Origin: Actinacidiphila paucisporea
Lineage (GTDB): Bacteria > Actinomycetota > Actinomycetes > Streptomycetales > Streptomycetaceae
Reading direction: 5' to 3'
Assembly: GCF_900142575.1 (NCBI RefSeq)
Contig: NZ_FRBI01000002.1
Span: 558,001 to 622,000 of the forward strand
DNA: 64,000 nt
The position numbers and the translations under genes are program-made. This document shows, in pieces, positions 33,090 to 41,731 of this stretch; within the stretch, counting starts at the first letter, position 1, and each line of letters opens with the position of its first letter. The notes beneath the pieces are model-generated. The model was not told the DNA's origin and made no database searches. It saw nothing but the letters and a program-made list of their open reading frames with translations.

Positions 33090-34124
33090 TTGGGTAGGCG
33101 GCCGGGGGCGGGGGTCACCATCCGGGCCATCGCCGACGAGGCCGGGGTCTCGATCGCCACCGTCTCCCGGGTCATCAACGGGCGGGCCCCGGTGGCTCCC
33201 GCGACGCGGGAGATGGTCCGTCAGGCCGCCGAGCGGCTGGGCGGGGCGCCCGGCGGGATCGGCCCGACCGCCGCGCACCCGGTGCTCGTGTACTGCCCGT
33301 ACGTCCTGACCGACTACTTCGGCACGATCGTGACCTCCGTCGTGGAGACCCTCGCGCTGCACGGGCGGCGGGCGGTCGTGCAGGCGGGGGAGACCGCGCA
33401 GGGTCAGACGTCCACGCTGCTCGACCTTCCCGGCCAGCCGGGGATCGCGGGCGCCGTCCTGGTCCTGCCGCCCAGTTCGACCGAGGACCTCCAGGCCCTG
33501 CACGCACGGCGCTACCCGCTGGTGGTGATCGACCCCCGCGTCGAACTGCCGGAGGACGTGGCGTCGGTGTCGGCCGCCCACGCGGCCGGCGCGCGGCGGA
33601 TCACCGGCCATCTGCTCTCCCTCGGCCACCGGCGCATCGGCTTCGTCGGAGGGCCGGTCGACTGGCAGGCGAGCCGCAGCCGATTCGTCGGCCACGCCTC
33701 GGCTCTCGCGGAGATCGGCCTTCTCACGGAGCCGGACCTGGTGCGCCATGTCGAGGAGCCCACCGCGGAACTGGGCTATCGCGCCGCCCTGTCGCTGCTG
33801 GAGCAGGCGGAACCGCCCACCGCGGTGGTCGCGTTCAACGACAAGACGGCGGCAGGCGCGTTGCGCGCGGCCCGGCACAGGGGTCTGCGGGTCCCGGAGG
33901 ACCTGTCGGTCACCGGCTTCGACGACAGCGAACTGTCCGAGAGCACCACACCGATGCTCACCACGGCCCGGCAACCGCTGGAGGAGATGGGCCGCATGGC
34001 CGTGTCGTTGCTGATGCGCCTGGTGGCGGGCCATGCGGTCGACACCCTGCACGTCGAACTCGCCACGCCGCTGGTCGTCCGGGAGTCGACCGCACGGGTC
34101 GGCCGAGCCCCGCGGACCGGCTGA
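33090..34124 (+). CDS. LacI-family transcriptional regulator
   Basis: A 344-residue sugar-responsive repressor. The N-terminal HTH is VTIRAIADEAGVSIATVSRVING, then a periplasmic-binding-protein-like ligand domain with GARRITGHLLSLGHRRIGFVGGP and TGFDDSELSESTTPMLTT. An in-frame stop at 33084-33086 leaves only TTG 33090 as a start before the HTH. Immediately upstream, ATG 33068 encodes MRRSSVTIG and a stop, which looks like a duplicated or shifted copy of the true N-terminus. It probably controls some of the nearby glycoside hydrolase genes. Confidence 0.88.
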   Translation: MGRRPGAGVTIRAIADEAGVSIATVSRVINGRAPVAPATREMVRQAAERLGGAPGGIGPTAAHPVLVYCPYVLTDYFGTIVTSVVETLALHGRRAVVQAGETAQGQTSTLLDLPGQPGIAGAVLVLPPSSTEDLQALHARRYPLVVIDPRVELPEDVASVSAAHAAGARRITGHLLSLGHRRIGFVGGPVDWQASRSRFVGHASALAEIGLLTEPDLVRHVEEPTAELGYRAALSLLEQAEPPTAVVAFNDKTAAGALRAARHRGLRVPEDLSVTGFDDSELSESTTPMLTTARQPLEEMGRMAVSLLMRLVAGHAVDTLHVELATPLVVRESTARVGRAPRTG

Positions 34125-34727
34125 CACCTGCCTTCGGCCGCGACCCGCCGGCCTGACCGCCACCCGGCCGTGACGCGTTTGAAAACTATCGCTCGTGCGC
34201 GTTACCGAGCGCCGTCGTTCACGGCTGAAGATCGCGCACCCGCGCGTTCACCAAGTGGACGCGGCGGGCCGAGCCGCCGCCCGGGAGGCCGGCCGGTATC
34301 TCGGCGGCCCGTCCCGGCCCTCAATCTTCTTCACGCTCTGACCTGGCGAAACGCCAAGTGATTGCTCTTTCCCGTGATGCGGGGGTTGACGGGGCCCACC
34401 TCCCGCTCTAACTTCACGACTTGATAAAAGTCTGATACGAACACGTCACGCAGGCACCGCAAATCGCTCAGCAAGGCAGTTCCGCGGTCGCCCCCTCGGC
34501 CCAGCTCCACCGCGGCCTGCCTCACGACCAACTCCTGGCCCTCCCGGCAGGACGGGTCTGCCCCGACAGGGCGGTCCGGCCTCCCGGCGGCGGCCACCCG
34601 AACCCCTGGTTTGCGGCCACGGCGGTGACCGCAAACCAGGCAGCGCTCTCCCCGCTCCTGAACCCCCGCCCGTTCTGGCGGACCGCGATGCAACATCCCC
34701 CCACCACCGGCCCGTACGGAGTCATCC
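34125..34727. other. Long intergenic region before the chitinase gene
   Basis: About 600 bases without a supported gene on either strand. A promoter-like pair, TTGACG (34386-34391) and TAACTT (34409-34414), is spaced 17 bases apart. The stretch just after it is relatively AT-rich (CTTGATAAAAGTCTGATACG). I see no DasR or other known operator. Confidence 0.4.
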
Positions 34728-36074
34728 ATGCGTCTCACCCACGCCATCGCCTCGCTCTCCACCCTGGCCCTCGCCTCGGCCGCGGCACTCGTCGGCGCCG
34801 CGTCCGAAGCCCACGCGGCGACGGGGCTGCCCGCCCACTTCGCCGCCCCCTACCTGCAGATCGACAGCGGCACCGCCAACGACATGGCCGCGGACACGAA
34901 CGCGACCGGGCTGAAGTACTACACGCTGGCCTTCCTCATCCCCAGGTCCGGCTGCACACCGCAGTGGGAGGCGAGCGGCGACTCGGTCGGCGCGTTCGCC
35001 TCCCAGATCAACGCGGTCAAGTCGGCGGGCGGCACCGTCATCGTGTCCTTCGGCGGGGCCGAGGGCGGCGAACTCGCCCAGACCTGCACCTCGGTGACCT
35101 CCCTGACGGCCGCCTACGCCAACGTCGTCAACACCTACGGGATCACCCGCCTCGACTTCGACATCGAAGGAGGCACCCTCGGCGACACCGCCGCCAACCA
35201 GCGCCGCAACCAGGCCCTGGCGGCGCTCCAGGCGCAGAACCCGGCGGTCCAGGTGGCGTACACCCTGGCCGTCGACCCGGGCGGCCTGCCCTCCCAGGAG
35301 TACAACGTCCTCAGCGACGCCAAGAGCAAGGGCGTGAGCGTCAGCGCCGTCAACCTCATGACCATGGACTTCGGCAACGGCCAGAACGCCCTCAACGACG
35401 CCGAGTCGGCCGCCCGCGCCTCCGCCGGCCAGCTCGCGAGCCTGTACGGCATCTCCACCTCGGCCGCCTACGGGCGTATCGGACTGACCCCGATCGCCGG
35501 CCAGAACGACGACAACGAGTACTTCTCGCAGTCCGACGCGCAGACCCTGGAGAGCTTCGCCGCCGCCAACGGCGTGCAGGAGCTGTCCTTCTGGGAGGTG
35601 GACTACTACGACAAGGCCACCGGCTACGCCTACTCGCGCATCTTCAACCAGCTCACCGGGGGCAGCACCGGTGGCGGCGGCGGGACCGGCAAGACCGGCC
35701 AGATCACCGGCTACGGCAGCAAGTGCGTGGACGTGGCGGCCGCGAACAGCGCCAACGGGACGGCCGTCCAGCTCTACGACTGCAACGGCAGCGGCGCGCA
35801 GCAGTGGACGGTGGGCACCGACGGAACGGTGCGCGCCCTGGGCAAGTGCCTGGACGTGGCGTCCGCGGGCACGGCCGACGGGAGCAAGGTGCAGATCTAC
35901 GACTGCAACGGCACAGCGGCGCAGGCCTGGCAGCACCAGGCCAACGGCGAGCTGGTGAACACCGGTTCCGGCAAGTGCCTGGACGCCACCGGCAACAGCT
36001 CGGCCAACGGCACCCGGCTGCAGATATGGACCTGCTTCGGCAGCGGCAACCAGCAGTGGAACGTGCCCCGTTGA
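34728..36074 (+). CDS. Secreted GH18 chitinase with ricin-type (CBM13) domain
   Basis: Hydrolyses chitin or related N-acetylglucosamine polymers. A 448-residue protein: signal peptide cut after AHA (residue 30), a GH18 barrel with the catalytic motif LDFDIEGG (Asp145, catalytic Glu147), a Gly-rich linker (GGSTGGGGGTG near residue 312), and a C-terminal ricin B-type trefoil with repeated KCLDVAS / QIYDCNG / QQW segments. The start ATG at 34728 directly precedes a normal signal peptide. A GH30 enzyme gene follows on the same strand and the two may cooperate on fungal cell walls. Confidence 0.9.
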   Translation: MRLTHAIASLSTLALASAAALVGAASEAHAATGLPAHFAAPYLQIDSGTANDMAADTNATGLKYYTLAFLIPRSGCTPQWEASGDSVGAFASQINAVKSAGGTVIVSFGGAEGGELAQTCTSVTSLTAAYANVVNTYGITRLDFDIEGGTLGDTAANQRRNQALAALQAQNPAVQVAYTLAVDPGGLPSQEYNVLSDAKSKGVSVSAVNLMTMDFGNGQNALNDAESAARASAGQLASLYGISTSAAYGRIGLTPIAGQNDDNEYFSQSDAQTLESFAAANGVQELSFWEVDYYDKATGYAYSRIFNQLTGGSTGGGGGTGKTGQITGYGSKCVDVAAANSANGTAVQLYDCNGSGAQQWTVGTDGTVRALGKCLDVASAGTADGSKVQIYDCNGTAAQAWQHQANGELVNTGSGKCLDATGNSSANGTRLQIWTCFGSGNQQWNVPR

Positions 36075-36172
36075 TTTGACAGGACGGCGCTTCCGGCTGC
36101 GGTCTCCCCGCCGCGCCGGCAGCGCGCCTTCCGTAGATCCGGCCGTCCCTTCCCGCCGCACCAGGAGAATTC

Positions 36173-38467
36173 ATGCACCTGCGATACCCACGGACATGGC
36201 TTTCCCGCTCGCGGTCCCGCCCGCGCCTCATGCGCGGCCGCCGGACGGTCGTCGCCGTCACGGCGGTGGCAGCCGGCGCGCTGCTCGCCCCGGGCGCCCT
36301 GGTGGCCGCCGCGGGCCCGGCGGCCGCGGCCGCCGCGCCGGTGCAGGTCTACCTCAGCTCGGAGTCCACCGCCGCGGGGTTCACCCCCGGCAACGGCAAC
36401 TGGTTCACCGACCCGGCGACAGGGCTGGCGGCCACCCGCTACCAGCTGTCCAGGCAGCCTGACCTGACCCCCGTCGCGGCCTCCGGCTCGGCCACCATCA
36501 CCGCCGACACCGCCACTCGCTACCAGTCGGTGCTGGGCGTCGGCTCCTCCCTGGAGGAGTCCACGATCTACAACCTGTCCCGGATGAGCGCCGCCGCCAG
36601 GACCGCCGCCCTGCACAAGCTCGTCGACCCGGTGAACGGCGCCGGATTCAACGTCGCCCGCATCCCGCTGGGCACCAGCGACTTCACCTCGCGGCAGTTC
36701 TACACCTACGACGACGGCGCGGCCGACCCGAGCCTGTCGCGGTTCTCCATCCAGAAGGACATCGACTACAACATCATCTCCGTCCTGAAGGAAGCCAAGG
36801 CGATCAACCCCGACCTGCTGCTGTTCGGCAGCGTGTGGAGCCCGCCGGCCTGGATGAAGAGCAACAACAGCCTCATCGGCGGGTCGCTGCCCGACTCCAG
36901 CATTCCGGTGCTGGCGACGTATCTGCGCAAGGCGGTCACCGCCTACGCCGGCCAGGGACTGCCGCTGTACGCGGTGACCATGCAGAACGAGCCGCTGTTC
37001 TCGCCCGCGGACTACCCGGGCACGACGATCACCGCAGACCAGGAACGCCGCATCGCCACCGCCCTGCGCGGCGAGCTGAACGGCAACGGAGCGGCGTCCA
37101 CGAAGATCTGGGCGTTCGACCACAACTTCTCCGACGGCGCGAGCTACACCGCCGGCGTGCTCGGCAACCCCGGTTCGCCCAGCGACGCCTTCGACGCCGT
37201 GGACGGCATCGCCTTCCACGACTACGGCGGCGACCCGACGACCATGTCCCAGGTCAAGGCCAACTACCCGGCCAAGAACGTGGCGATGACCGAGCGCGCG
37301 GTATGGGGCACCTCAGGCGCCGACCGGATCGTGCAGTACTTCCGCAACCAGTCGATCATGTACGAGGACTGGGTCACCATGCTCGACCAGAACCGCAAGC
37401 CCGAGCAGTGGTCCGGCTCGCCCGACCCGACGATGCTGATCCAGTCGCCGGGCAGCCCCGACACCTACTGGGCGCTGCCGGAGTACTACATCATCGCGCA
37501 GTTCTCCAAGTTCGTCGCCCGCGGCGCGACCCGCGTCCAGACCGGCAACGGCAGCAGCGGCACCGTCACCAACGTGGCCTTCCTCAACCCGGACGGCACC
37601 CTGGTCACCGTCGTGGTCAACCAGACCGCGGCCGCCCAGCCGTTCACCCTGCGGGCCGGCGGCCAGCAGGTCAGCGCCACGCTGCCCGCCAAGACCGTGG
37701 GCACCTACGTGTGGCCCGCCACCGGCGGCAGCCCGGACACCACGGCCCCTTCGGCCCCGTCCAACCTCACGGCGACGGCGTCGGGCACCGCGGTCTCGCT
37801 GTCCTGGAACGCCTCCACGGACAACGTCGGCGTCACCGGCTACCAGGTCTTCCGCGGCGGCGCCCAGGTGGGCACCGCCACCGGTACCTCCTACACCGAC
37901 AGCGGTCTGGGCGCCTCGACGGCCTACTCGTACACCGTCAGGGCGGCGGACGCCGCGGGCAACCTCTCCGCGGCGTCGAACACCGCCACCGTCACGACGG
38001 GCAGCGGGGGCGGAAGCGGGCCCGTGGACCCGACGAAGTGGTACACGGTGAAGAACACCAGCAGCGGCAAGTGCGTGGACGACGCGGCCGGTTCCACCGC
38101 CAACGGTGCCGCGGTGCAGCAGTGGGCCTGCGTGGCCGGAAGCGCCAACCAGCAGTGGCAGTTCCAGGCCACCGACAGCGGCTACTACAAGGTGGTCGGC
38201 CGCAATTCGGCGTCGGCGGCATGGGACGTGACCGGCGGGACGGGCGTGGGCAACGGCGCGAAGATCCAGCTGTGGGCCTACGGCGGCGGCACCAACCAGC
38301 AGTGGAAGCCGGTCGCCGCGTCCGGCGGGACCTACACGCTGAGCCCGCGCAGCAACACCGGCCAGTGCCTGGACGTCACCGACACCTCCACCGCCGACGG
38401 CGCCCGCCTCCAGCAGTGGTCCTGCACCGGCGGCCCCGCCCAGTCCTTCACCCTCACCGCGCAGTAG
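36173..38467 (+). CDS. Secreted GH30 glycosidase with FN3 and ricin-type domains
   Basis: A 764-residue extracellular enzyme. Long basic signal peptide (about 1-55), GH30 barrel and beta-side domain (about 58-520) with acid/base Glu273 (TMQNEPLF) and nucleophile Glu374 (AMTERAVW), a fibronectin type III domain (about 525-615; APSNLTATASG, GYQVFRGG) and a ricin-type trefoil (about 625-764). GH30 includes glucosylceramidases, beta-1,6-glucanases and xylanases; fungal beta-1,6-glucan is a plausible target beside a chitinase, by inference. AGGAG lies seven bases before ATG 36173. Confidence 0.9.
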   Translation: MHLRYPRTWLSRSRSRPRLMRGRRTVVAVTAVAAGALLAPGALVAAAGPAAAAAAPVQVYLSSESTAAGFTPGNGNWFTDPATGLAATRYQLSRQPDLTPVAASGSATITADTATRYQSVLGVGSSLEESTIYNLSRMSAAARTAALHKLVDPVNGAGFNVARIPLGTSDFTSRQFYTYDDGAADPSLSRFSIQKDIDYNIISVLKEAKAINPDLLLFGSVWSPPAWMKSNNSLIGGSLPDSSIPVLATYLRKAVTAYAGQGLPLYAVTMQNEPLFSPADYPGTTITADQERRIATALRGELNGNGAASTKIWAFDHNFSDGASYTAGVLGNPGSPSDAFDAVDGIAFHDYGGDPTTMSQVKANYPAKNVAMTERAVWGTSGADRIVQYFRNQSIMYEDWVTMLDQNRKPEQWSGSPDPTMLIQSPGSPDTYWALPEYYIIAQFSKFVARGATRVQTGNGSSGTVTNVAFLNPDGTLVTVVVNQTAAAQPFTLRAGGQQVSATLPAKTVGTYVWPATGGSPDTTAPSAPSNLTATASGTAVSLSWNASTDNVGVTGYQVFRGGAQVGTATGTSYTDSGLGASTAYSYTVRAADAAGNLSAASNTATVTTGSGGGSGPVDPTKWYTVKNTSSGKCVDDAAGSTANGAAVQQWACVAGSANQQWQFQATDSGYYKVVGRNSASAAWDVTGGTGVGNGAKIQLWAYGGGTNQQWKPVAASGGTYTLSPRSNTGQCLDVTDTSTADGARLQQWSCTGGPAQSFTLTAQ

Positions 38468-38483
38468 CCGCGTCCGGCGCGAC

Positions 38484-38521
38484 GCTCCGTGGCCGGCCGG
38501 CACACCGGCCGGCCACGGAGC
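38484..38521. terminator. 17-bp perfect hairpin between GH30 and LysR genes
   Basis: GCTCCGTGGCCGGCCGG (38484-38500) and CCGGCCGGCCACGGAGC (38505-38521) pair exactly around CACA. Lying between convergent genes, it can serve as a bidirectional terminator. Confidence 0.85.
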
Positions 38522-38555
38522 GGGCAGCTTCCCCTCCGGGCCGCCCGGCCACTCG

Positions 38556-39446
38556 CTACCCGGGGTCGCGTGCGGTGAACGCCCCCCGGCAGTGTCCGAC
38601 CAGCTCGCGCACCGCGGGGCTGTGCGTGCTCCTCCAGACCAGGGCCAGTACGGCGGGTGCCTCGACGTCGTCGATGACGCGGGCGGTGAGCAGGTCGCGG
38701 TAGCTCGCGGCCATCGAGTCGCTGAGGACGGCGGCGGCGAGTCCGCGGGCCGCGAGGTGGGCGATGGCCTCCGCGGCGCCGGCCTGCAGCGCGATCGCCG
38801 GCTGGAGGCCCTGTGCGGCGCAGGCGTCGTCGAACACCGTGCGCAGGCCCGTCCCCGGCGGCATGCAGACGATCGGGTGGGCGACCACGTCACGCAGGGT
38901 GACCCGGGGCAGTTCGGCCAGCGGGTGCCCGTGGGGAATCGCCACGACGAGTCGCTCGCTGATGATCGTCATCGCCTCCAGCGCCGGGGGAACGGCCGTC
39001 GCGGTCCCGACGAGAGCCAGGTCGAGGGCGCCGGCCCGCACCTCCTCGGCGAGCCGGTCGGAATTGTCCTCGGTCAGCGAGATCTCCACGCCGGGATGGG
39101 CCCGGTGGAACGCGGCGAGGGCGTCGAACAGCGGTGTGATCGTGCAGCCGACGACCATCCCGACGGCGAGCCGCCCCCTGATCAGGCCGGTCACCTCGGT
39201 GACGGCCTGGCCCACAGCGCCGGCCGCGGCGAGGGCGGCGCGGGCGGGGTCGAGCGCGGCCTTCCCCGCGACAGTGAGGGTGACGGTGCGCGCCGAGCGG
39301 TCGAACAGGTCGGCGCCCAGCTCCCGTTCCAGTCGGCGGATCTGCGCGCTGACGCCTGACTGGCTGATATGCACCCGCTCGGCTGCCCGCGTGAAATTGC
39401 GCTCCTCCGCGACCGCGACGAAATACTCCAGCTGCCTCAGGTCCAT
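38556..39446 (-). CDS. LysR-family transcriptional regulator
   Basis: A 296-residue LysR regulator. The HTH begins MDLRQLEYFVAVAEERNFTRAAERVHISQSGVSAQI and is followed by the linker helix and substrate-binding domain (GRLAVGMVVGCTITPLF; VGTATAVPPALEAM). It is divergent from the small NTF2-like gene at 39546; LysR proteins usually control such a divergent neighbour. In the 100-base gap, TATCGATT and GCTATCTG near 39449 and 39470 may be binding half-sites, but this is weak. Confidence 0.92.
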   Translation of the reverse strand: MDLRQLEYFVAVAEERNFTRAAERVHISQSGVSAQIRRLERELGADLFDRSARTVTLTVAGKAALDPARAALAAAGAVGQAVTEVTGLIRGRLAVGMVVGCTITPLFDALAAFHRAHPGVEISLTEDNSDRLAEEVRAGALDLALVGTATAVPPALEAMTIISERLVVAIPHGHPLAELPRVTLRDVVAHPIVCMPPGTGLRTVFDDACAAQGLQPAIALQAGAAEAIAHLAARGLAAAVLSDSMAASYRDLLTARVIDDVEAPAVLALVWRSTHSPAVRELVGHCRGAFTARDPG

Positions 39447-39545
39447 GACTATCGATTCTAGTTCCCGGAAGAGCTATCTGTTGGACTTCTGATCAGCGGC
39501 CGACCACGCTGGGAAGGGAACGAAGCCCGACGTCAGGAGGTAGCC

Positions 39546-39959
39546 ATGCCGGGATACGAGAAGGCCGTGCCGGGTGAGGGCGGGGCCGCGAAGGAGTACG
39601 TGTACGAGAAGGCCATGCGGCCCGAGGACATCACCCGCCTGTTCGTCGAACGGTCCAACGCCGGTGACGCGGCCGGGGTCGCCGCGCTCTACGAGGAGGA
39701 CGCGGTGATGGCCTACCCGCCCGGCGCCCGGACGGTGGGCCGCGAGGCGATCCGTGAGCTCTGGGAGAAGGTGCTGGCCAACCGCCCCCACTTCGCACCG
39801 GAGGAGCCGCTGCCGACGCTGGTCAGCGGCGACATCGCCCTCACCTCGACCCCGCCGAAGGACGGGTCCGGCGCCCGCGCGCAGGTCGTCAGGCGCCAGC
39901 CCGACGGAAGCTGGCTGCGCCTGCTCGACCAGCCGGAATTCGCCCCGCCCACCCGCTGA
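39546..39959 (+). CDS. SnoaL/NTF2-like small protein
   Basis: A 137-residue cone-shaped NTF2-fold protein of the SgcJ/EcaC or DUF4440 type: RLFVERSNAGDAAGVAALYEEDAVMAYPPGARTVGREAIRELW is the family pattern, here with the usual GD, YxxDA and G-x-xAI positions. It may be a small hydrolase, isomerase or binding protein; the ligand is unknown. AGGAGG directly precedes ATG 39546. It is probably controlled by the divergent LysR regulator. Confidence 0.85.
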   Translation: MPGYEKAVPGEGGAAKEYVYEKAMRPEDITRLFVERSNAGDAAGVAALYEEDAVMAYPPGARTVGREAIRELWEKVLANRPHFAPEEPLPTLVSGDIALTSTPPKDGSGARAQVVRRQPDGSWLRLLDQPEFAPPTR

Positions 39960-39986
39960 ATCCGCCGCGGACGGCTCCCGCTCGCG

Positions 39987-40121
39987 CTACAGCGGGAGGA
40001 TCGTCAGGACCGTCGCGTAGTCGAGGCTGGGGACCCCGGCCTCGGTGGCGCAGGCGGTGACGTCGGCCAGTGCGAGTGCGGTCAGGGCGGCCAGGGTGGT
40101 GAGCCGCTTGGTTCCGATCAT
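39987..40121 (-). CDS. Possible 44-residue secreted or membrane peptide
   Basis: ATG 40121 has GAAGGTG upstream. The product reads MIGTKRLTTLAALTALALAD, a signal-like helix, followed by a short tail with one Cys (TACATEAG) and a hydrophobic end (VLTILPL). No family is recognised. It sits between the convergent NTF2-like gene and the cellulase terminator. Confidence 0.4.
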   Translation of the reverse strand: MIGTKRLTTLAALTALALADVTACATEAGVPSLDYATVLTILPL

Positions 40122-40195
40122 GACGGCACCTTCGGGGCGTGGAGGCGTACGACTCACCGTAGCGCCGGCTCCACTTTCCGCGACGAGAACCGGAC

Positions 40196-40226
40196 ACCGT
40201 GCCGCCCGCAGGGCAGGCGGCACGGT
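40196..40226 (-). terminator. Hairpin downstream of the GH12 cellulase gene
   Basis: ACCGTGCCGCC (40196-40206) and GGCGGCACGGT (40216-40226) pair exactly with a nine-base loop, 21 bases beyond the cellulase stop. Confidence 0.75.
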
Positions 40227-40246
40227 GCGGGGGTGGCGCTCAGGGG

Positions 40247-41458
40247 TCAGGAGCAGGCGGTGCCGTTCAGGGTGAAGCCGGTCGGGGCCGCGAAGGCTCC
40301 GTTGGACGTGCCCTGGAAGCCGAAGGACTGGGAGCCGCCGGCCGGGATCTGGGCGTTGTAGGACATGTTCGTGGCCGTGACGGCACCGGAGGTCGGGCTC
40401 ACGGTGGCGTTCCAGGCGCTGGTGACCGTCTCTCCCGAGGGGAGGGTGAAGCCCAGCCGCCAGCCGTTGACGGCGCTGGAGCCGGTGTTGGCGACGGTGA
40501 CGTTGGCGGAGAAGCCGCCGGCCCAGCTCTGCGGGGTGAGGGTCACCTTGCAGCCGGACGAGCCGGTGCCGCCGGTGGTGCCGCCGGTGGTGCCGCCCGT
40601 GGTGCCGCCCGTGGTCGTACCCCCGGTGGTCGTCCCGCCGGTCGTGGTGCCGCCCGTGGTCGAGCCGCCGCCGATGTTGACCGAGGAGGAGAAGGAGGTG
40701 ACCGCCAGGCCCGCGCCGTTCTGCCAGGGCTCGAAGCCGGCCTGGACGCTGGTGAGATACCAGGAGTTCTGGGCCAGGCCGCGGTTGATGGCCTCGTTGG
40801 CGAAGGACTTGACGTCGAAGTTCCAGCTGCCGATCGCCGAGGGGGCGACGAAGGAGATGACGTCGTTGCCGCCGTTGTTGCCGGTCCACACGTCCCAACT
40901 GCGCCCGCCCACGCTGGCGGTGCCGACCTTGGAGCCGACCGGCTGGACCGCGCCGACGTGGTTGAACCACACCATGATCTCGGTCCTGTTGACGCCGTCC
41001 TTCTTGGGCGCCGGGTCGAGCCAGATGTCGTACGCGGCGTCGAAGACCGCGTTGCCGACGTAGGTGTAGGAGATGCTGGTCGGGGCGCTGCTGATGGCGC
41101 TGAGCTGGGCGGGCAGGTTGGTGCCCGGCGAGCAGTTCGTGTAGTGGCAGCCGTTGAAGATCGACGGGTACGCCTTGGGGGCCCCGTTGGTGGGAACGGA
41201 GCCGTCGGCCTGGGTGAGCTGGAAGCCGGTGCTCGTGACGTTGATGCACTGGGTCTCGCTGGTGCCCCAGCGGTTGTTCTGCACGACGTAGCGGCCCTGG
41301 ATCGTGGTCGAGCCGTACTGCGTGCAGATCTGGGTGTCCGCGTGGGCGGCCGGCGCGGCGGTCAGGGTGATCAGGCCGCCGATGGCGAGGCCGAGAGCGG
41401 CCAGGGCCGCGACGGCGGCCTTGCGGGTGGATCGGAAGGCTTGCTGGAGAGACTTCAT
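40247..41458 (-). CDS. celB: Secreted GH12 endoglucanase with CBM2 (CelB-like)
   Basis: Cleaves internal beta-1,4 bonds of cellulose. A 403-residue protein: signal peptide cut after AHA (residue 40), GH12 jelly-roll (about 41-262), a Gly/Thr linker made of GGTT units, and a C-terminal CBM2 cellulose-binding domain with SSGCKVTLTPQSWAGGF and a terminal Cys. Nucleophile Glu160 (NRTEIMVW) and acid/base Glu243 (GFEPWQNG) fall at mature positions 120 and 203, the numbers known for Streptomyces lividans CelB. A CebR-type palindrome at 41545-41558 lies 87 bases upstream, so induction by cello-oligosaccharides is expected. Confidence 0.93.
   Translation of the reverse strand: MKSLQQAFRSTRKAAVAALAALGLAIGGLITLTAAPAAHADTQICTQYGSTTIQGRYVVQNNRWGTSETQCINVTSTGFQLTQADGSVPTNGAPKAYPSIFNGCHYTNCSPGTNLPAQLSAISSAPTSISYTYVGNAVFDAAYDIWLDPAPKKDGVNRTEIMVWFNHVGAVQPVGSKVGTASVGGRSWDVWTGNNGGNDVISFVAPSAIGSWNFDVKSFANEAINRGLAQNSWYLTSVQAGFEPWQNGAGLAVTSFSSSVNIGGGSTTGGTTTGGTTTGGTTTGGTTGGTTGGTTGGTGSSGCKVTLTPQSWAGGFSANVTVANTGSSAVNGWRLGFTLPSGETVTSAWNATVSPTSGAVTATNMSYNAQIPAGGSQSFGFQGTSNGAFAAPTGFTLNGTACS
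40560..40665. repeat. Tandem repeat encoding the GGTT linker of the cellulase
   Basis: A run of near-identical units such as GTGCCGCCGGTG and GTCGTGGTGCCG encodes Gly-Gly-Thr-Thr repeats on the minus strand, linking the GH12 and CBM2 domains. Confidence 0.8.
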
Positions 41459-41544
41459 GCTGTCCCTTTCGACAGGCACGGAGGTGGGGGGAAGTGCAAG
41501 CGTCGGTGGGAGTCCGTCCCATTCGGTTTCGACGAATTCGACGA

Positions 41545-41558
41545 TGGGAGCGCTCCCA
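41545..41558. promoter_or_regulatory. CebR operator (perfect palindrome)
   Basis: TGGGAGCGCTCCCA is the exact 14-bp site recognised by the cellobiose/cellotriose-responsive LacI-family repressor CebR. It lies between the divergent cellulase and phosphatase genes, 87 bases from the cellulase start. Confidence 0.93.
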
Positions 41559-41731
41559 CACCGCTCCGAGAACGGGACGATAGGGCGCCGCCGCGTACGT
41601 GGCAAGAGTTACGCCCGTATCGGCTGTACGGACGAGTTGCGCGTGCGCCTGCGGAGGACGGCCGCCGCGGTGGGGTTGACTGGCCGCCACACGAGGACCC
41701 GTGGGCGGGCGAGCGGCAGCGAGGAGCCGGG

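Noticed and set aside
34331..34762. Minus-strand 143-codon frame upstream of the chitinase gene
   Set aside because: It overlaps the chitinase start, has no recognisable domain, and the region has promoter-like features on the other strand.
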